Origin: Terrisporobacter sp.
Lineage (GTDB): Bacteria; Bacillota_A; Clostridia; Peptostreptococcales; Peptostreptococcaceae
DNA: 6,657 nucleotides
Assembly: GCA_029851945.1 (NCBI GenBank)
Contig: JARKUZ010000006.1
Location: 1 to 6,657 of the forward strand
Direction of reading: 5' to 3'
Within the stretch, counting starts at the first letter, position 1. The number at the start of each line of letters is the position of its first letter. A program made the translations under genes and the position numbers. Positions 1 through 6,338 of this stretch are shown one piece after another. The notes under the pieces are model-generated. The model made no database searches. It was not told the DNA's origin and was given only the letters and a program-made list of their open reading frames with translations.

Positions 1-886
1 TTTCAGAATCAGTAAAGGTATCGCATAATCTCTGTATAATATTTACATCCATTTTTGACCCATAAAAATTAATTTTCCTTAATTTTTTGAAATTATATTT
101 AGCTATATTCTTATTTTCTAATATTAAAGTTAATAAATTAGGTGTACCAAAAAATATTGATATATCCAATTCCGAAATTAACTTAATAATCATTGATGGT
201 GTTATAATTTTTTGTGTTAAATATAAAGTACACCCATTACTCAAAGACGTTAACATCTCTCCTGTAATACTAGATGAATGTGTAAGATTTTTTACCAATA
301 AAACTTTATCTTTATTATTTAATTCTAGATAACTAGATATAGAATTAATATTACTCTTAATATTCTTATTTGATAGCATTATCCCTTTTGGCAAATTAGT
401 AGTGCCTGATGATAGCATTATAACTGCAGGGGTTTCTTCATAATATTTATTAATAATACTCCCTTTATAAAATCCGCCTATATCTTTGACATCATCATTA
501 TATAATAAGAATATATTGGATAATTTTTGACATTTAACTATAGTTTCATTGCTTAAAAATTCCTTATAATCACTAGTAGAAATGATATACTTAACATCTA
601 AGAATTCTATGAGCCTCAAAAACTTTTCTCGTCCTATATGTGTATAAATTGGAATTATAACTGCATTACACAAATTAATAGAATAAAATGCCTTAATGTA
701 TTCAACTGAATTGTCCATAAATATAGCAATATGATCTCCTTGCCTTATTCCTTTTCTCTTTAATTCATTTGCTATATGCTTTATTGAAATATCTAGTTCA
801 GTATATGTTAACTTCTTTCCATCACATTGCACAGCAATATTATTTCCATACTTATGAACTGAATTTTTAAATAGGTTATATATCAT
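1..886 (-). CDS. Acyl-adenylate-forming enzyme (AMP-binding family), N-terminal part, cut by the left edge
   Basis: The frame is open from an ATG at 886 to the window edge and gives 295 residues with no stop. It has the order of an ANL-superfamily enzyme (acyl-CoA/acyl-ACP synthetases and NRPS adenylation domains). An N-terminal part has the usual LTYTEL and GIRQGDHIAIFMDNS stretches. The phosphate-binding loop SSGTTNLPKG is at about residues 159-168, His203-Ser204 sits in the usual 'xHS' position, and GTP at 247-249 and YGS at 275-277 follow. The catalytic Y-G-x-T-E motif, the hinge and the C-terminal lid would lie off the edge. The family adenylates a carboxylate with ATP and passes it to CoA or a carrier-protein thiol; the substrate cannot be read here. 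The loop has Asn where Gly is usual (TTN rather than TTG). The start is fixed by GAGGTG five bases upstream, and the ATG overlaps the stop of the BtrH-like gene as ATGA. Family call is firm; the exact reaction is unknown. Confidence 0.93.
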   Translation of the reverse strand, partial: MIYNLFKNSVHKYGNNIAVQCDGKKLTYTELDISIKHIANELKRKGIRQGDHIAIFMDNSVEYIKAFYSINLCNAVIIPIYTHIGREKFLRLIEFLDVKYIISTSDYKEFLSNETIVKCQKLSNIFLLYNDDVKDIGGFYKGSIINKYYEETPAVIMLSSGTTNLPKGIMLSNKNIKSNINSISSYLELNNKDKVLLVKNLTHSSSITGEMLTSLSNGCTLYLTQKIITPSMIIKLISELDISIFFGTPNLLTLILENKNIAKYNFKKLRKINFYGSKMDVNIIQRLCDTFTDSE

Positions 887-1926
887 AATTTCACCTCATT
901 TTTATCCATATATAGTAAAAGTTTTTTATACAAATTGTATTCAGTTTGAAAAAGCTTGTTCATTCGTTCGGCTATAATATCAATATCTTTCTGTCTTTTG
1001 GAAATAGAACACTTAATAAATGAACGATTTATATATATCCACTTCTCATATATCTCTTGTAACTCTTCTGACATTTTTATTAAATTTTTATCAGTAAATT
1101 CTTGCCCTAATTTTAAAATTGTCTTTGCTAGAAGCGATTTTATATTAATAAATCCATTAACACCAAGCTTTAAGTGAATTTTATAGATATTCTTTGAAAA
1201 CTCTTCTGCATCATCTACTACTAGACCTGAAATTTTATCTATAAAATGTTCTATAGCATCAATCCCATGATATGCATCTTTATCTTTTCCACCTCTTATA
1301 TATCTTCTGATATTATCAATTACGCAATTATATAATCTTTTATTTACCTCACATTTGTTTAATTTTTCATAAATATCCTGTAAAGAATCTTTTTCAACAA
1401 CTATATATTCATATTCCACTTTTTCTCGTGCATATCTAAGATCCTTATAGTTATACCATCCTTGATAAATTTCTCTTGGATATTTAGGTATAAAACCATC
1501 ACTAATATATGCTCTATTCTTATTAAAGTCATATGATAACAAATTTATATAGTGTGTAACTGAAAAAGAGTATTTGAAAACATCATTATACTTCAAGTTC
1601 TCTGCATTTAATTTTATTACTATATGATTTTTCTTTAAATCCTCTAATAATTCTTTATCAGCTACTTTTATATCTTTAAATTTCTTTTTTTGTAATTTTA
1701 CACCATATTTATCGCAATACTTGTAAACGGATTCGTTGATATGTGCCTTAAATTTAATAGAATACTTATCATCTTCATTTAATATATATGTTAAATCAAA
1801 GCCATTCCCTTCAAAAAAAATGTTACACTCATCAACTAAATTTTGATATAACAATAAATAATTTTGTATACAACCTAAAAAACAGTCACTACCTTCATAT
1901 GTTTTATATTCATTAATCTTAACCAT
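883..1926 (-). CDS. BtrH-like N-terminal domain protein (papain-fold acyltransferase/peptidase type), Cys-His-Asp retained
   Basis: 347 residues, likely cytosolic: no signal peptide or membrane segment is apparent. The N-terminal half has the spacing of BtrH_N/C39-like papain folds: Cys15 at the start of a helix (C-F-L-G-C-I-Q-N, with Asn22 seven residues on, as in the family's HC...N pattern), His125 in THYINLLSYD, and Asp143 in YISDGF. The C-terminal 150 or so residues are mostly helical and include a GIDAIEHF segment (221-228). They may be the helical domain that often follows BtrH_N. In butirosin biosynthesis BtrH moves an acyl group from a carrier protein to an aminoglycoside amine; other members belong to NRPS/PKS-type loci. 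An acyl-transfer or amide-forming role beside the AMP-binding enzyme is inference. An in-frame ATG at 1950 lies inside the ATPase gene and has no ribosome-binding site. The ATG at 1926 follows GGAG (1941-1938) and is preferred. The gap to the ATPase stop is 5 bp. Confidence 0.75.
   Translation of the reverse strand: MVKINEYKTYEGSDCFLGCIQNYLLLYQNLVDECNIFFEGNGFDLTYILNEDDKYSIKFKAHINESVYKYCDKYGVKLQKKKFKDIKVADKELLEDLKKNHIVIKLNAENLKYNDVFKYSFSVTHYINLLSYDFNKNRAYISDGFIPKYPREIYQGWYNYKDLRYAREKVEYEYIVVEKDSLQDIYEKLNKCEVNKRLYNCVIDNIRRYIRGGKDKDAYHGIDAIEHFIDKISGLVVDDAEEFSKNIYKIHLKLGVNGFINIKSLLAKTILKLGQEFTDKNLIKMSEELQEIYEKWIYINRSFIKCSISKRQKDIDIIAERMNKLFQTEYNLYKKLLLYMDKNEVKL
892..897 (-). promoter_or_regulatory. 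Ribosome-binding site GAGGTG for the AMP-binding enzyme
   Basis: GAGGTG, with a 5-base spacer (AAATT) to the ATG at 886, lies inside the last codons of the upstream BtrH-like gene. Together with the ATGA stop/start overlap (886-883), this indicates translational coupling. Confidence 0.8.
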
Positions 1927-1931
1927 TATCT

Positions 1932-2918
1932 TTACTTCTCCATATAACATCTTTTTATAATATCATCTATAGAAACCTTAGATATATTAATATCTATAAC
2001 ATTAAACTCATTAACTACTTTACTAATTATTTTATTAAGATATTCTTCTTTATTATCTACTCTTATAGATACAGAGTATGGATCAATACAAACTACGTCT
2101 AAATCACTAAATTTTTTGATATTTACTTCCTCGGAAAATTTAAAGTCTATAACCTTTTTCTCAGAAAATAAATTTTTTAAATTATCTATTGAATCATCTA
2201 CTACAACATGCCCATTACTAATAACTGTAATATTATCACATAGTTCCTCCACATCAGATAAATCATGTGTAGTTAGAATAAATGTTGTTCTTTTACTTTT
2301 GTTAATTTCTTTTATAAATCTTCTTATGGATTCCTTTGCAATTACGTCAAGTCCTATAGTAGGCTCGTCCAAAAATACAATTTTAGGATCATGTAATAGA
2401 GAACAAACAAACTCACATTTCATTCTTTCTCCTAGTGATAAAAACCTAACAGGTTTTCTAATCACTTCATCTATATCAAGAATTTTACAAAAGTATTCTA
2501 AGTTCTGATTGAATTTACTTTCTGAAATATTATACATAGATTTATGCAATTTATATGTTTCTAGCGGTGCAATATCCCAAATAAGTTGTGATTTTTGACC
2601 TAATATTACTCCTATATTTTTTACATATTCCATTCTGTCAGTCCACGGTTTATACCCCATTACATCTATTTCACCATCCGACGGATGTAAAATTCCTGTT
2701 AGTAATTTTATTGTAGTTGACTTTCCCGCTCCATTTGGTCCTAATAATCCTCTTATCTCTCCATACTTTATATTAATACTAATTCCATCTACTGCTCTTA
2801 CTATTTTATACTTTTTTTCAAACAGTATTTTTATATTATTTAATATTCCTTGTTTGTATGCCTTAACCCTATATTCTTTTTTAACATTATTTAGTTTAAT
2901 AATATAATTTTCTAACAT
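1932..2918 (-). CDS. ABC transporter ATP-binding protein (COG4586-type exporter ATPase)
   Basis: 328 residues, full length for the family. Walker A GPNGAGKST is at 60-68, the Q-loop lies in GQKSQLIWD (107-115), the signature is LSLGER (160-165) instead of LSGGQ, Walker B is IVFLDEPT with Asp184 and catalytic Glu185, and the switch His is 218. The pre-Walker segment (FEKKYKIVRAVDGIS), the GQKSQLIWD wording and LSLGERMK are hallmarks of COG4586 ATPases, which work with two ABC-2-type permeases (PF06182). The protein would drive export at the inner face of the membrane, probably as one dimer on the two permeases. About 110 residues follow the H-loop, as usual for this group. The start at 2918 is supported by GGAGG six bases upstream, and the gene begins 2 bp after the second permease's stop. 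The transported substrate cannot be deduced from the ATPase; context suggests a small-molecule product or toxic amphiphile. Confidence 0.95.
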   Translation of the reverse strand: MLENYIIKLNNVKKEYRVKAYKQGILNNIKILFEKKYKIVRAVDGISINIKYGEIRGLLGPNGAGKSTTIKLLTGILHPSDGEIDVMGYKPWTDRMEYVKNIGVILGQKSQLIWDIAPLETYKLHKSMYNISESKFNQNLEYFCKILDIDEVIRKPVRFLSLGERMKCEFVCSLLHDPKIVFLDEPTIGLDVIAKESIRRFIKEINKSKRTTFILTTHDLSDVEELCDNITVISNGHVVVDDSIDNLKNLFSEKKVIDFKFSEEVNIKKFSDLDVVCIDPYSVSIRVDNKEEYLNKIISKVVNEFNVIDINISKVSIDDIIKRCYMEK

Positions 2919-2920
2919 AG

Positions 2921-3715
2921 TTATCCTCCTAAACTTACATATTTATACATATATTTATTCCAAATTCTCAAACTTATAATAAAAGCAATTATGCTAAATC
3001 CTATAGCCAATAATAGACTAAAATCCATTCTATCTAATAAAACTTGAGTTGGTATATAGGCAAAAATTGCAATTGGAAATATAGTAGTAAATAGTAATTG
3101 TATAGCTCTAGGGAATATCTGCAAAGGAAATTCTTTAAAAGAAAGTAATGTATCTATTATCTCACTAAACTTTTCAGTATTAATTAAATGAAGAGTAAAA
3201 GTTGCATATAAAATATTAATAGATGCTGTTAATAATAATCCACATACAATTGTAACTAAAAATATTAAAATATGATAAATACTAAAATTTATATTTAACT
3301 TAACTAGACTATAATTAATTATAATAAATCCCGCTATAATTGATGTTATACTTTCCAAATAGAAACCATTTGATAATATAACAGCTATTGGTGGATATGG
3401 TTTTAATAAAATTTGATCAAATGAACCTGTTTTAAAAATATAATTAATATTAGAACGTACACGATGAAATATTAACTTATTGATACCAAATATTAAAATA
3501 ACCATTCCCTGAAATAAAATTATTGACTCTATATTCCATCCTGGATAACCTTTAGTATTCTTAAAAATAATTAATTGAACAACAGGACCAATACCAGTAT
3601 AAAATAATGAAATAAAAGAATATAAAATAAAGTCTACATTATATTGCATATTTCTAAGAATCTCAATCTTACTATTATGCATAAATAATTGTATTAATCG
3701 CTTATACTTCTCCAT
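2921..3715 (-). CDS. ABC-2-type exporter permease (COG3694-like)
   Basis: 264 residues, an integral membrane protein with about six hydrophobic segments, roughly at 27-51, 62-84, 113-135, 147-173, 205-225 and 232-250. It carries the family pattern of a short charged loop followed by TGSFDQILLKPYPP (96-109). It also has the proline-rich FPLQIFP (196-202) and FPIAIFAYIPTQ (213-224) stretches typical of the COG3694 subunit of these exporters. It ends in KYVSLGG, closely matching the partner permease's KYVSFGG. With that permease it should form the membrane channel energised by the ATPase. An ATG at 3736 would add seven residues but lies inside the preceding gene. The ATG at 3715 has GGAGG five bases upstream and starts 1 bp after that gene's stop, so I use it. 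The subgroup assignment relies on remembered family patterns. Confidence 0.92.
   Translation of the reverse strand: MEKYKRLIQLFMHNSKIEILRNMQYNVDFILYSFISLFYTGIGPVVQLIIFKNTKGYPGWNIESIILFQGMVILIFGINKLIFHRVRSNINYIFKTGSFDQILLKPYPPIAVILSNGFYLESITSIIAGFIIINYSLVKLNINFSIYHILIFLVTIVCGLLLTASINILYATFTLHLINTEKFSEIIDTLLSFKEFPLQIFPRAIQLLFTTIFPIAIFAYIPTQVLLDRMDFSLLLAIGFSIIAFIISLRIWNKYMYKYVSLGG
2924..2930 (-). promoter_or_regulatory. Ribosome-binding site of the ATPase, inside the permease's C-terminal Gly-Gly codons
   Basis: AGGAGGA covers the last coding bases (GGA GGA, the terminal Gly-Gly) of the second permease just before its TAA, six bases from the ATPase ATG. The same bases encode the permease tail and act as the Shine-Dalgarno site. 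Confidence 0.8.
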
Positions 3716-3716
3716 A

Positions 3717-4520
3717 TTAGCCTCCAAAAGATACATATTTTTTGATTGCTTTTTTCCATAATATTCTATATATAATATATAACACTAGTATCCATAAAAT
3801 TTGATTTATAATTACATATAAGAATACTTTTACTTCACTAGTCTCTTCAGTATTGAGGAAAAATTGTATTGGCCAGTAAATTATATATTGGAACGGTAAA
3901 TAGCAAGAAATATTCTTGATAGATTCTGGCAAGAAATTAAGTGGTATATATGATCCACCAAAAACTGCAAAAAGCATAAATTTGAAGTTTATAACTGATT
4001 TAATATTAGTTGTAACAAATGCAGCTATTCCACAAATAAAATTTATTAGATAATTCATAATAAATGCAAATACTAACAATACTAAATATTTTATAATAGA
4101 AATTAAGTTTAAAAAGTTAGGAAATATAAAAAAGCTCTGAACTAAAAGTAGCAATAAAAATTCAGTAAAAAAACTAATTATACTTGTCCCTATAGATTCA
4201 CATAATCCTCTCGAAAATATAGATATAGGTTTTAAGAGCTCCATTGCAAAATTTCCATTTATAATACTTGTTGAAAGTTGCCAATCAATAGAACTCCAAA
4301 TTAGTGACCATGTAGCTGATAGTAATCCAAAATACCAAATCATTTGCGTTGATGTATAACCTAAAATTTCACTTGTCCCATTATATTTATAAATAGCATT
4401 AAAAAGCGTATAATATAACATAATTTTCATTGAATTTACAATAAAAAAAATAATAATCGATTTACTATATTGTAACTGCTTTTTTATTGCTACTTTTATT
4501 AATTGATAGTATACTTCCAT
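3717..4520 (-). CDS. ABC-2-type exporter permease (COG4587-like)
   Basis: 267 residues with about six hydrophobic segments, roughly at 20-44, 58-77, 107-133, 140-172, 180-195 and 231-254. Between the second and third comes SIINGNFAMELLKPIS (85-100), the short loop with G-x-x-x-x-x-LLKPI seen in ABC2_membrane_6 permeases. The C-terminus KYVSFGG mirrors the second permease, as expected for two related halves of one exporter. It is the first transporter gene in the operon and lies 16 bp after the nucleotidyltransferase. The longest frame starts at 4550, inside the nucleotidyltransferase gene. The ATG at 4520 sits four bases after GGAGG (4529-4525) and is a clearly better start. No periplasmic binding protein is encoded nearby, which fits export rather than uptake. 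The substrate is unknown. Confidence 0.92.
   Translation of the reverse strand: MEVYYQLIKVAIKKQLQYSKSIIIFFIVNSMKIMLYYTLFNAIYKYNGTSEILGYTSTQMIWYFGLLSATWSLIWSSIDWQLSTSIINGNFAMELLKPISIFSRGLCESIGTSIISFFTEFLLLLLVQSFFIFPNFLNLISIIKYLVLLVFAFIMNYLINFICGIAAFVTTNIKSVINFKFMLFAVFGGSYIPLNFLPESIKNISCYLPFQYIIYWPIQFFLNTEETSEVKVFLYVIINQILWILVLYIIYRILWKKAIKKYVSFGG
3720..3725 (-). promoter_or_regulatory. Ribosome-binding site of the second permease, inside the first permease's Gly-Gly codons
   Basis: GGAGGC encodes the last two glycines of the first permease. GGAGG lies five bases from the preferred ATG at 3715. This decides the start over the ATG at 3736, which has no comparable site. Confidence 0.8.
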
Positions 4521-4524
4521 ACTT

Positions 4525-4529
4525 CCTCC
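4525..4529 (-). promoter_or_regulatory. Ribosome-binding site GGAGG of the first permease
   Basis: GGAGG lies in the 16-bp gap after the nucleotidyltransferase stop, four bases from the ATG at 4520. It sets the permease start at 4520 rather than 4550. Confidence 0.75.
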
Positions 4530-4536
4530 GTCACTA

Positions 4537-5124
4537 CTAATATATTCCAATCTTTTTCAATTCTTTTAATACTATATTTATATTTCTAATCTCTTTGTTA
4601 ACTATTAAATCATAAATATAAAAACTACTTCCATGAGGTGTTCTATATCTATTATATCTACTATCTCTAATCAACAATTTATTTTTAACAGCCACTATTA
4701 ACTCTTGTATCTCAAAATCAAGCTTAGTAATCAACTCTTCTGTATAACGTTTAATGTCAATATATGTATCTAATTGAACTCCCTTTATATCAATTTTCCA
4801 TAATTCCCCATTGGATTTATCAATAATATCTATTCCCCAATAAAATCCATCAGGTTTATTTGGATTAAGTATAAACTCATTATTAAATTTCATAGCACAA
4901 ACTCCATCTAGATTGGCTAACTCACAACCTAAATTAAAAAATTTTTCAATATTAGTTTCATTTAAATAAAAGCATATATCAATATCTCTCCATACCATAG
5001 TATTGTTAGCATAACTACCCACAAAACAGTATTCATTTGTATATCTACTCAATATTTTTATAATTTCAATCCTTTCTAATAATGTATTAGCTTCATTTTT
5101 CAATTTTAAAGAATTCTTTAACAT
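4537..5124 (-). CDS. Nucleotidyltransferase-fold protein (GS...DxD, pol beta superfamily), possible antibiotic-type NTase
   Basis: 195 residues, predicted soluble. FVGSYANNTMVWRDIDICFYL spans residues 34-54: Gly36-Ser37 begins the nucleotide-binding turn, and Asp47 and Asp49 are the metal-binding pair. A third carboxylate is plausible at Asp112 in WKIDIKG (109-115), after a YWGIDI strand (95-100). All three metal ligands therefore seem present, so it is probably active. The family moves a nucleoside monophosphate from an NTP to a small-molecule hydroxyl, protein or RNA; aminoglycoside and lincosamide resistance enzymes belong here. Neither substrate nor subfamily can be read from sequence alone. 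It heads the tight block with the exporter, so product modification or self-resistance is a reasonable inference. The start at 5124 has GGTGAT (5138-5133) eight bases upstream. An alternative is a housekeeping-like or toxin-antitoxin-type NTase, but no antitoxin-sized partner is visible. Confidence 0.82.
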   Translation of the reverse strand: MLKNSLKLKNEANTLLERIEIIKILSRYTNEYCFVGSYANNTMVWRDIDICFYLNETNIEKFFNLGCELANLDGVCAMKFNNEFILNPNKPDGFYWGIDIIDKSNGELWKIDIKGVQLDTYIDIKRYTEELITKLDFEIQELIVAVKNKLLIRDSRYNRYRTPHGSSFYIYDLIVNKEIRNINIVLKELKKIGIY

Positions 5125-5132
5125 TTCTAATT

Positions 5133-5138
5133 ATCACC
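5133..5138 (-). promoter_or_regulatory. Ribosome-binding site GGTGAT of the nucleotidyltransferase
   Basis: GGTGAT matches the 3' part of the consensus GGAGGTGAT, with an 8-base spacer to the ATG at 5124. It is weaker than the GGAGG sites of the transporter genes. Confidence 0.55.
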
Positions 5139-5201
5139 ACTCGTTTCTCTGAAAATAATTTTTTATATTTCCTCTATTTTGTTTACCTAGTATTCCTGTT
5201 C

Positions 5202-5207
5202 ATTATA
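5202..5207 (-). promoter_or_regulatory. Possible -10 element (TATAAT)
   Basis: A perfect TATAAT on the minus strand lies about 80 bases before the nucleotidyltransferase ATG, preceded by TTGAT. A TG dinucleotide is present but one base too far upstream for a standard extended -10, and no -35 is evident at normal spacing. In such AT-rich DNA the match may be chance. Confidence 0.25.
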
Positions 5208-5355
5208 ATCAAGGTATTAACTACATATTTTTTCTTTACTGTTATAAAACTTTAGTCTTTATTCTTTCTAAACCGAATTTCTATTATTATAAACTTTTAA
5301 TAAATCTAAAAATTAAAGTTTCTACCTATTTTATTGATTAATATATAAAATTTTA

Positions 5356-6306
5356 CTAGATTATTAAATTAAGTTTTTTTAATATTTTTTCTTCTTTTTT
5401 TAACAAGCTATCCAATCTTAAACTTATTCTTTTTATATAATTAGAATTTTTTGTAATAATAAATTTAATAAATAAGTTTTTTATTATATTACTTTCTTCT
5501 TTTATTAATGAAAACTCTTCTAAAATATCTAAAGGGATTATGTTATTAGTACACAAATATTGTAATTTATAATAAATTATTTGCTTATGTTCATATATAA
5601 AATATATATCTTGAATGATTCCCGGCATTGAATCTGTATTACCTTCTGAATATAGTTTTAAATCTTTATTTAATTTTTTATATGCATCAAATCCAAACGT
5701 ATATTCATCTAATTGATATTCACTCATATTTAAAACTTCACATGATATATATCTTTTAAGTTCTTTTTTAATTTTATTAGTATTTATAATATAATTATAA
5801 TTTTCCTTTACAGATATTAAAATCAATTCTGTATAATTAGATTCATAAAAACAAGAAGATAACATTTGAGTAAATTTAACTTCAGTTTTCATAAAGTTAT
5901 TATTTTCATTAAATCCTGCAATTAAAAAAGTTTCTTCTAATTTGTTGTATCCAATTACCAACAAATCATGTATATAATTATATTTATTAAACGCCCTTCT
6001 ATTAGGTATATAATACTCATTAACTTTTGTAATATGAATATAAATATTATCATCAATTAATTTCATTAATTGATTTATAAACAAATTTTTATATACAGTT
6101 AATTTTTTTATATTAAAACAATCCCATTTTTGATAATTTGATTCATAATATTGCATACTCTTTCCTCTAAATACATTCGTAAAAAAATTTAATAACAGTT
6201 TATCTTCCTGTTTATTATATTTTGAAAGTATTATATTTATAGGATACGCATAATATTGGTAACTTTTTATTAAACCAGAAGTTAGAAATTTAAGTTGTTT
6301 CTCCAT
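5356..6306 (-). CDS. Hypothetical protein, probable degenerate BtrH-like/papain-fold homologue
   Basis: 316 residues, soluble, rich in Asn, Lys, Ile and Tyr. I do not recognise a named family with certainty. The layout parallels the 347-aa BtrH-like protein: an N-terminal helix (SYQYYAYPINIIL, 15-27), a strand-rich centre with His113 in YIHDLLVIGYN, a GFDAYKKL segment (205-212) matching GIDAIEHF in the other protein, and a helical C-terminus. The position 18 residues after the His is Gly131, where the other protein has Asp143. There is no Cys before residue 63, so the catalytic set appears lost. It could be a non-catalytic partner, a carrier-binding protein, or a divergent enzyme with another mechanism. 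The ATG at 6324 has no ribosome-binding site. GAGAGG (6322-6317), ten bases before the ATG at 6306, favours the shorter form. The gap to the upstream gene is 32 bp, suggesting cotranscription with it. Confidence 0.6.
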   Translation of the reverse strand: MEKQLKFLTSGLIKSYQYYAYPINIILSKYNKQEDKLLLNFFTNVFRGKSMQYYESNYQKWDCFNIKKLTVYKNLFINQLMKLIDDNIYIHITKVNEYYIPNRRAFNKYNYIHDLLVIGYNKLEETFLIAGFNENNNFMKTEVKFTQMLSSCFYESNYTELILISVKENYNYIINTNKIKKELKRYISCEVLNMSEYQLDEYTFGFDAYKKLNKDLKLYSEGNTDSMPGIIQDIYFIYEHKQIIYYKLQYLCTNNIIPLDILEEFSLIKEESNIIKNLFIKFIITKNSNYIKRISLRLDSLLKKEEKILKKLNLII

Positions 6307-6338
6307 AATTAAAAAACCTCTCATTTTATCTAATTAAA

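Larger units (their letters stand above)
5125..5355. other. 231-bp intergenic region; candidate site for the operon promoter
   Basis: This is the only sizeable non-coding gap in the window. It separates the 316-aa gene from the nucleotidyltransferase-led block. No ORF of note, tRNA or recognisable riboswitch is visible. Minus-strand TATAAT hexamers occur at 5207-5202 and 5291-5286, but neither has a good TTGACA-like element 16-18 bases upstream. A weak AT-rich hairpin (arms 5291-5297 and 5315-5321) has no U-run after it and is not a convincing terminator. Transcription could therefore start here, read through from upstream, or both. Confidence 0.6.

Noticed and set aside
87..332. Plus-strand open frame of 81 codons
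   Set aside because: It lies wholly opposite the AMP-binding gene, whose minus-strand frame has clear family motifs; the plus-strand product has no recognisable features.
956..1177. Plus-strand open frame of 73 codons
   Set aside because: Antisense shadow of the helical C-terminal part of the BtrH-like gene, with no convincing ribosome-binding site or motif.
1927..1950. Longer starts for several genes (ATG at 1950, 3736, 4550 and 6324)
   Set aside because: Those at 1950, 3736 and 4550 lie inside the preceding gene and lack a ribosome-binding site; that at 6324 lacks one too. The internal ATGs at 1926, 3715, 4520 and 6306 follow purine-rich GGAG, GGAGG or GAGAGG sites.
2116..2508. Plus-strand open frame of 130 codons
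   Set aside because: Antisense to the ATPase gene over its signature and Walker B region; its Ser/Leu-rich product is what antisense reading of such codons gives.
5291..5321. Hairpin as rho-independent terminator for the 316-aa gene
   Set aside because: The stem is only 7 AT-rich pairs (10 with a bulge), the loop is long, and no U-run follows on the minus strand.
4537..5355. Type II toxin-antitoxin module (MNT/HEPN style) around the nucleotidyltransferase
   Set aside because: No HEPN-like or small partner gene adjoins it; neighbours are a 231-bp gap and an ABC permease.
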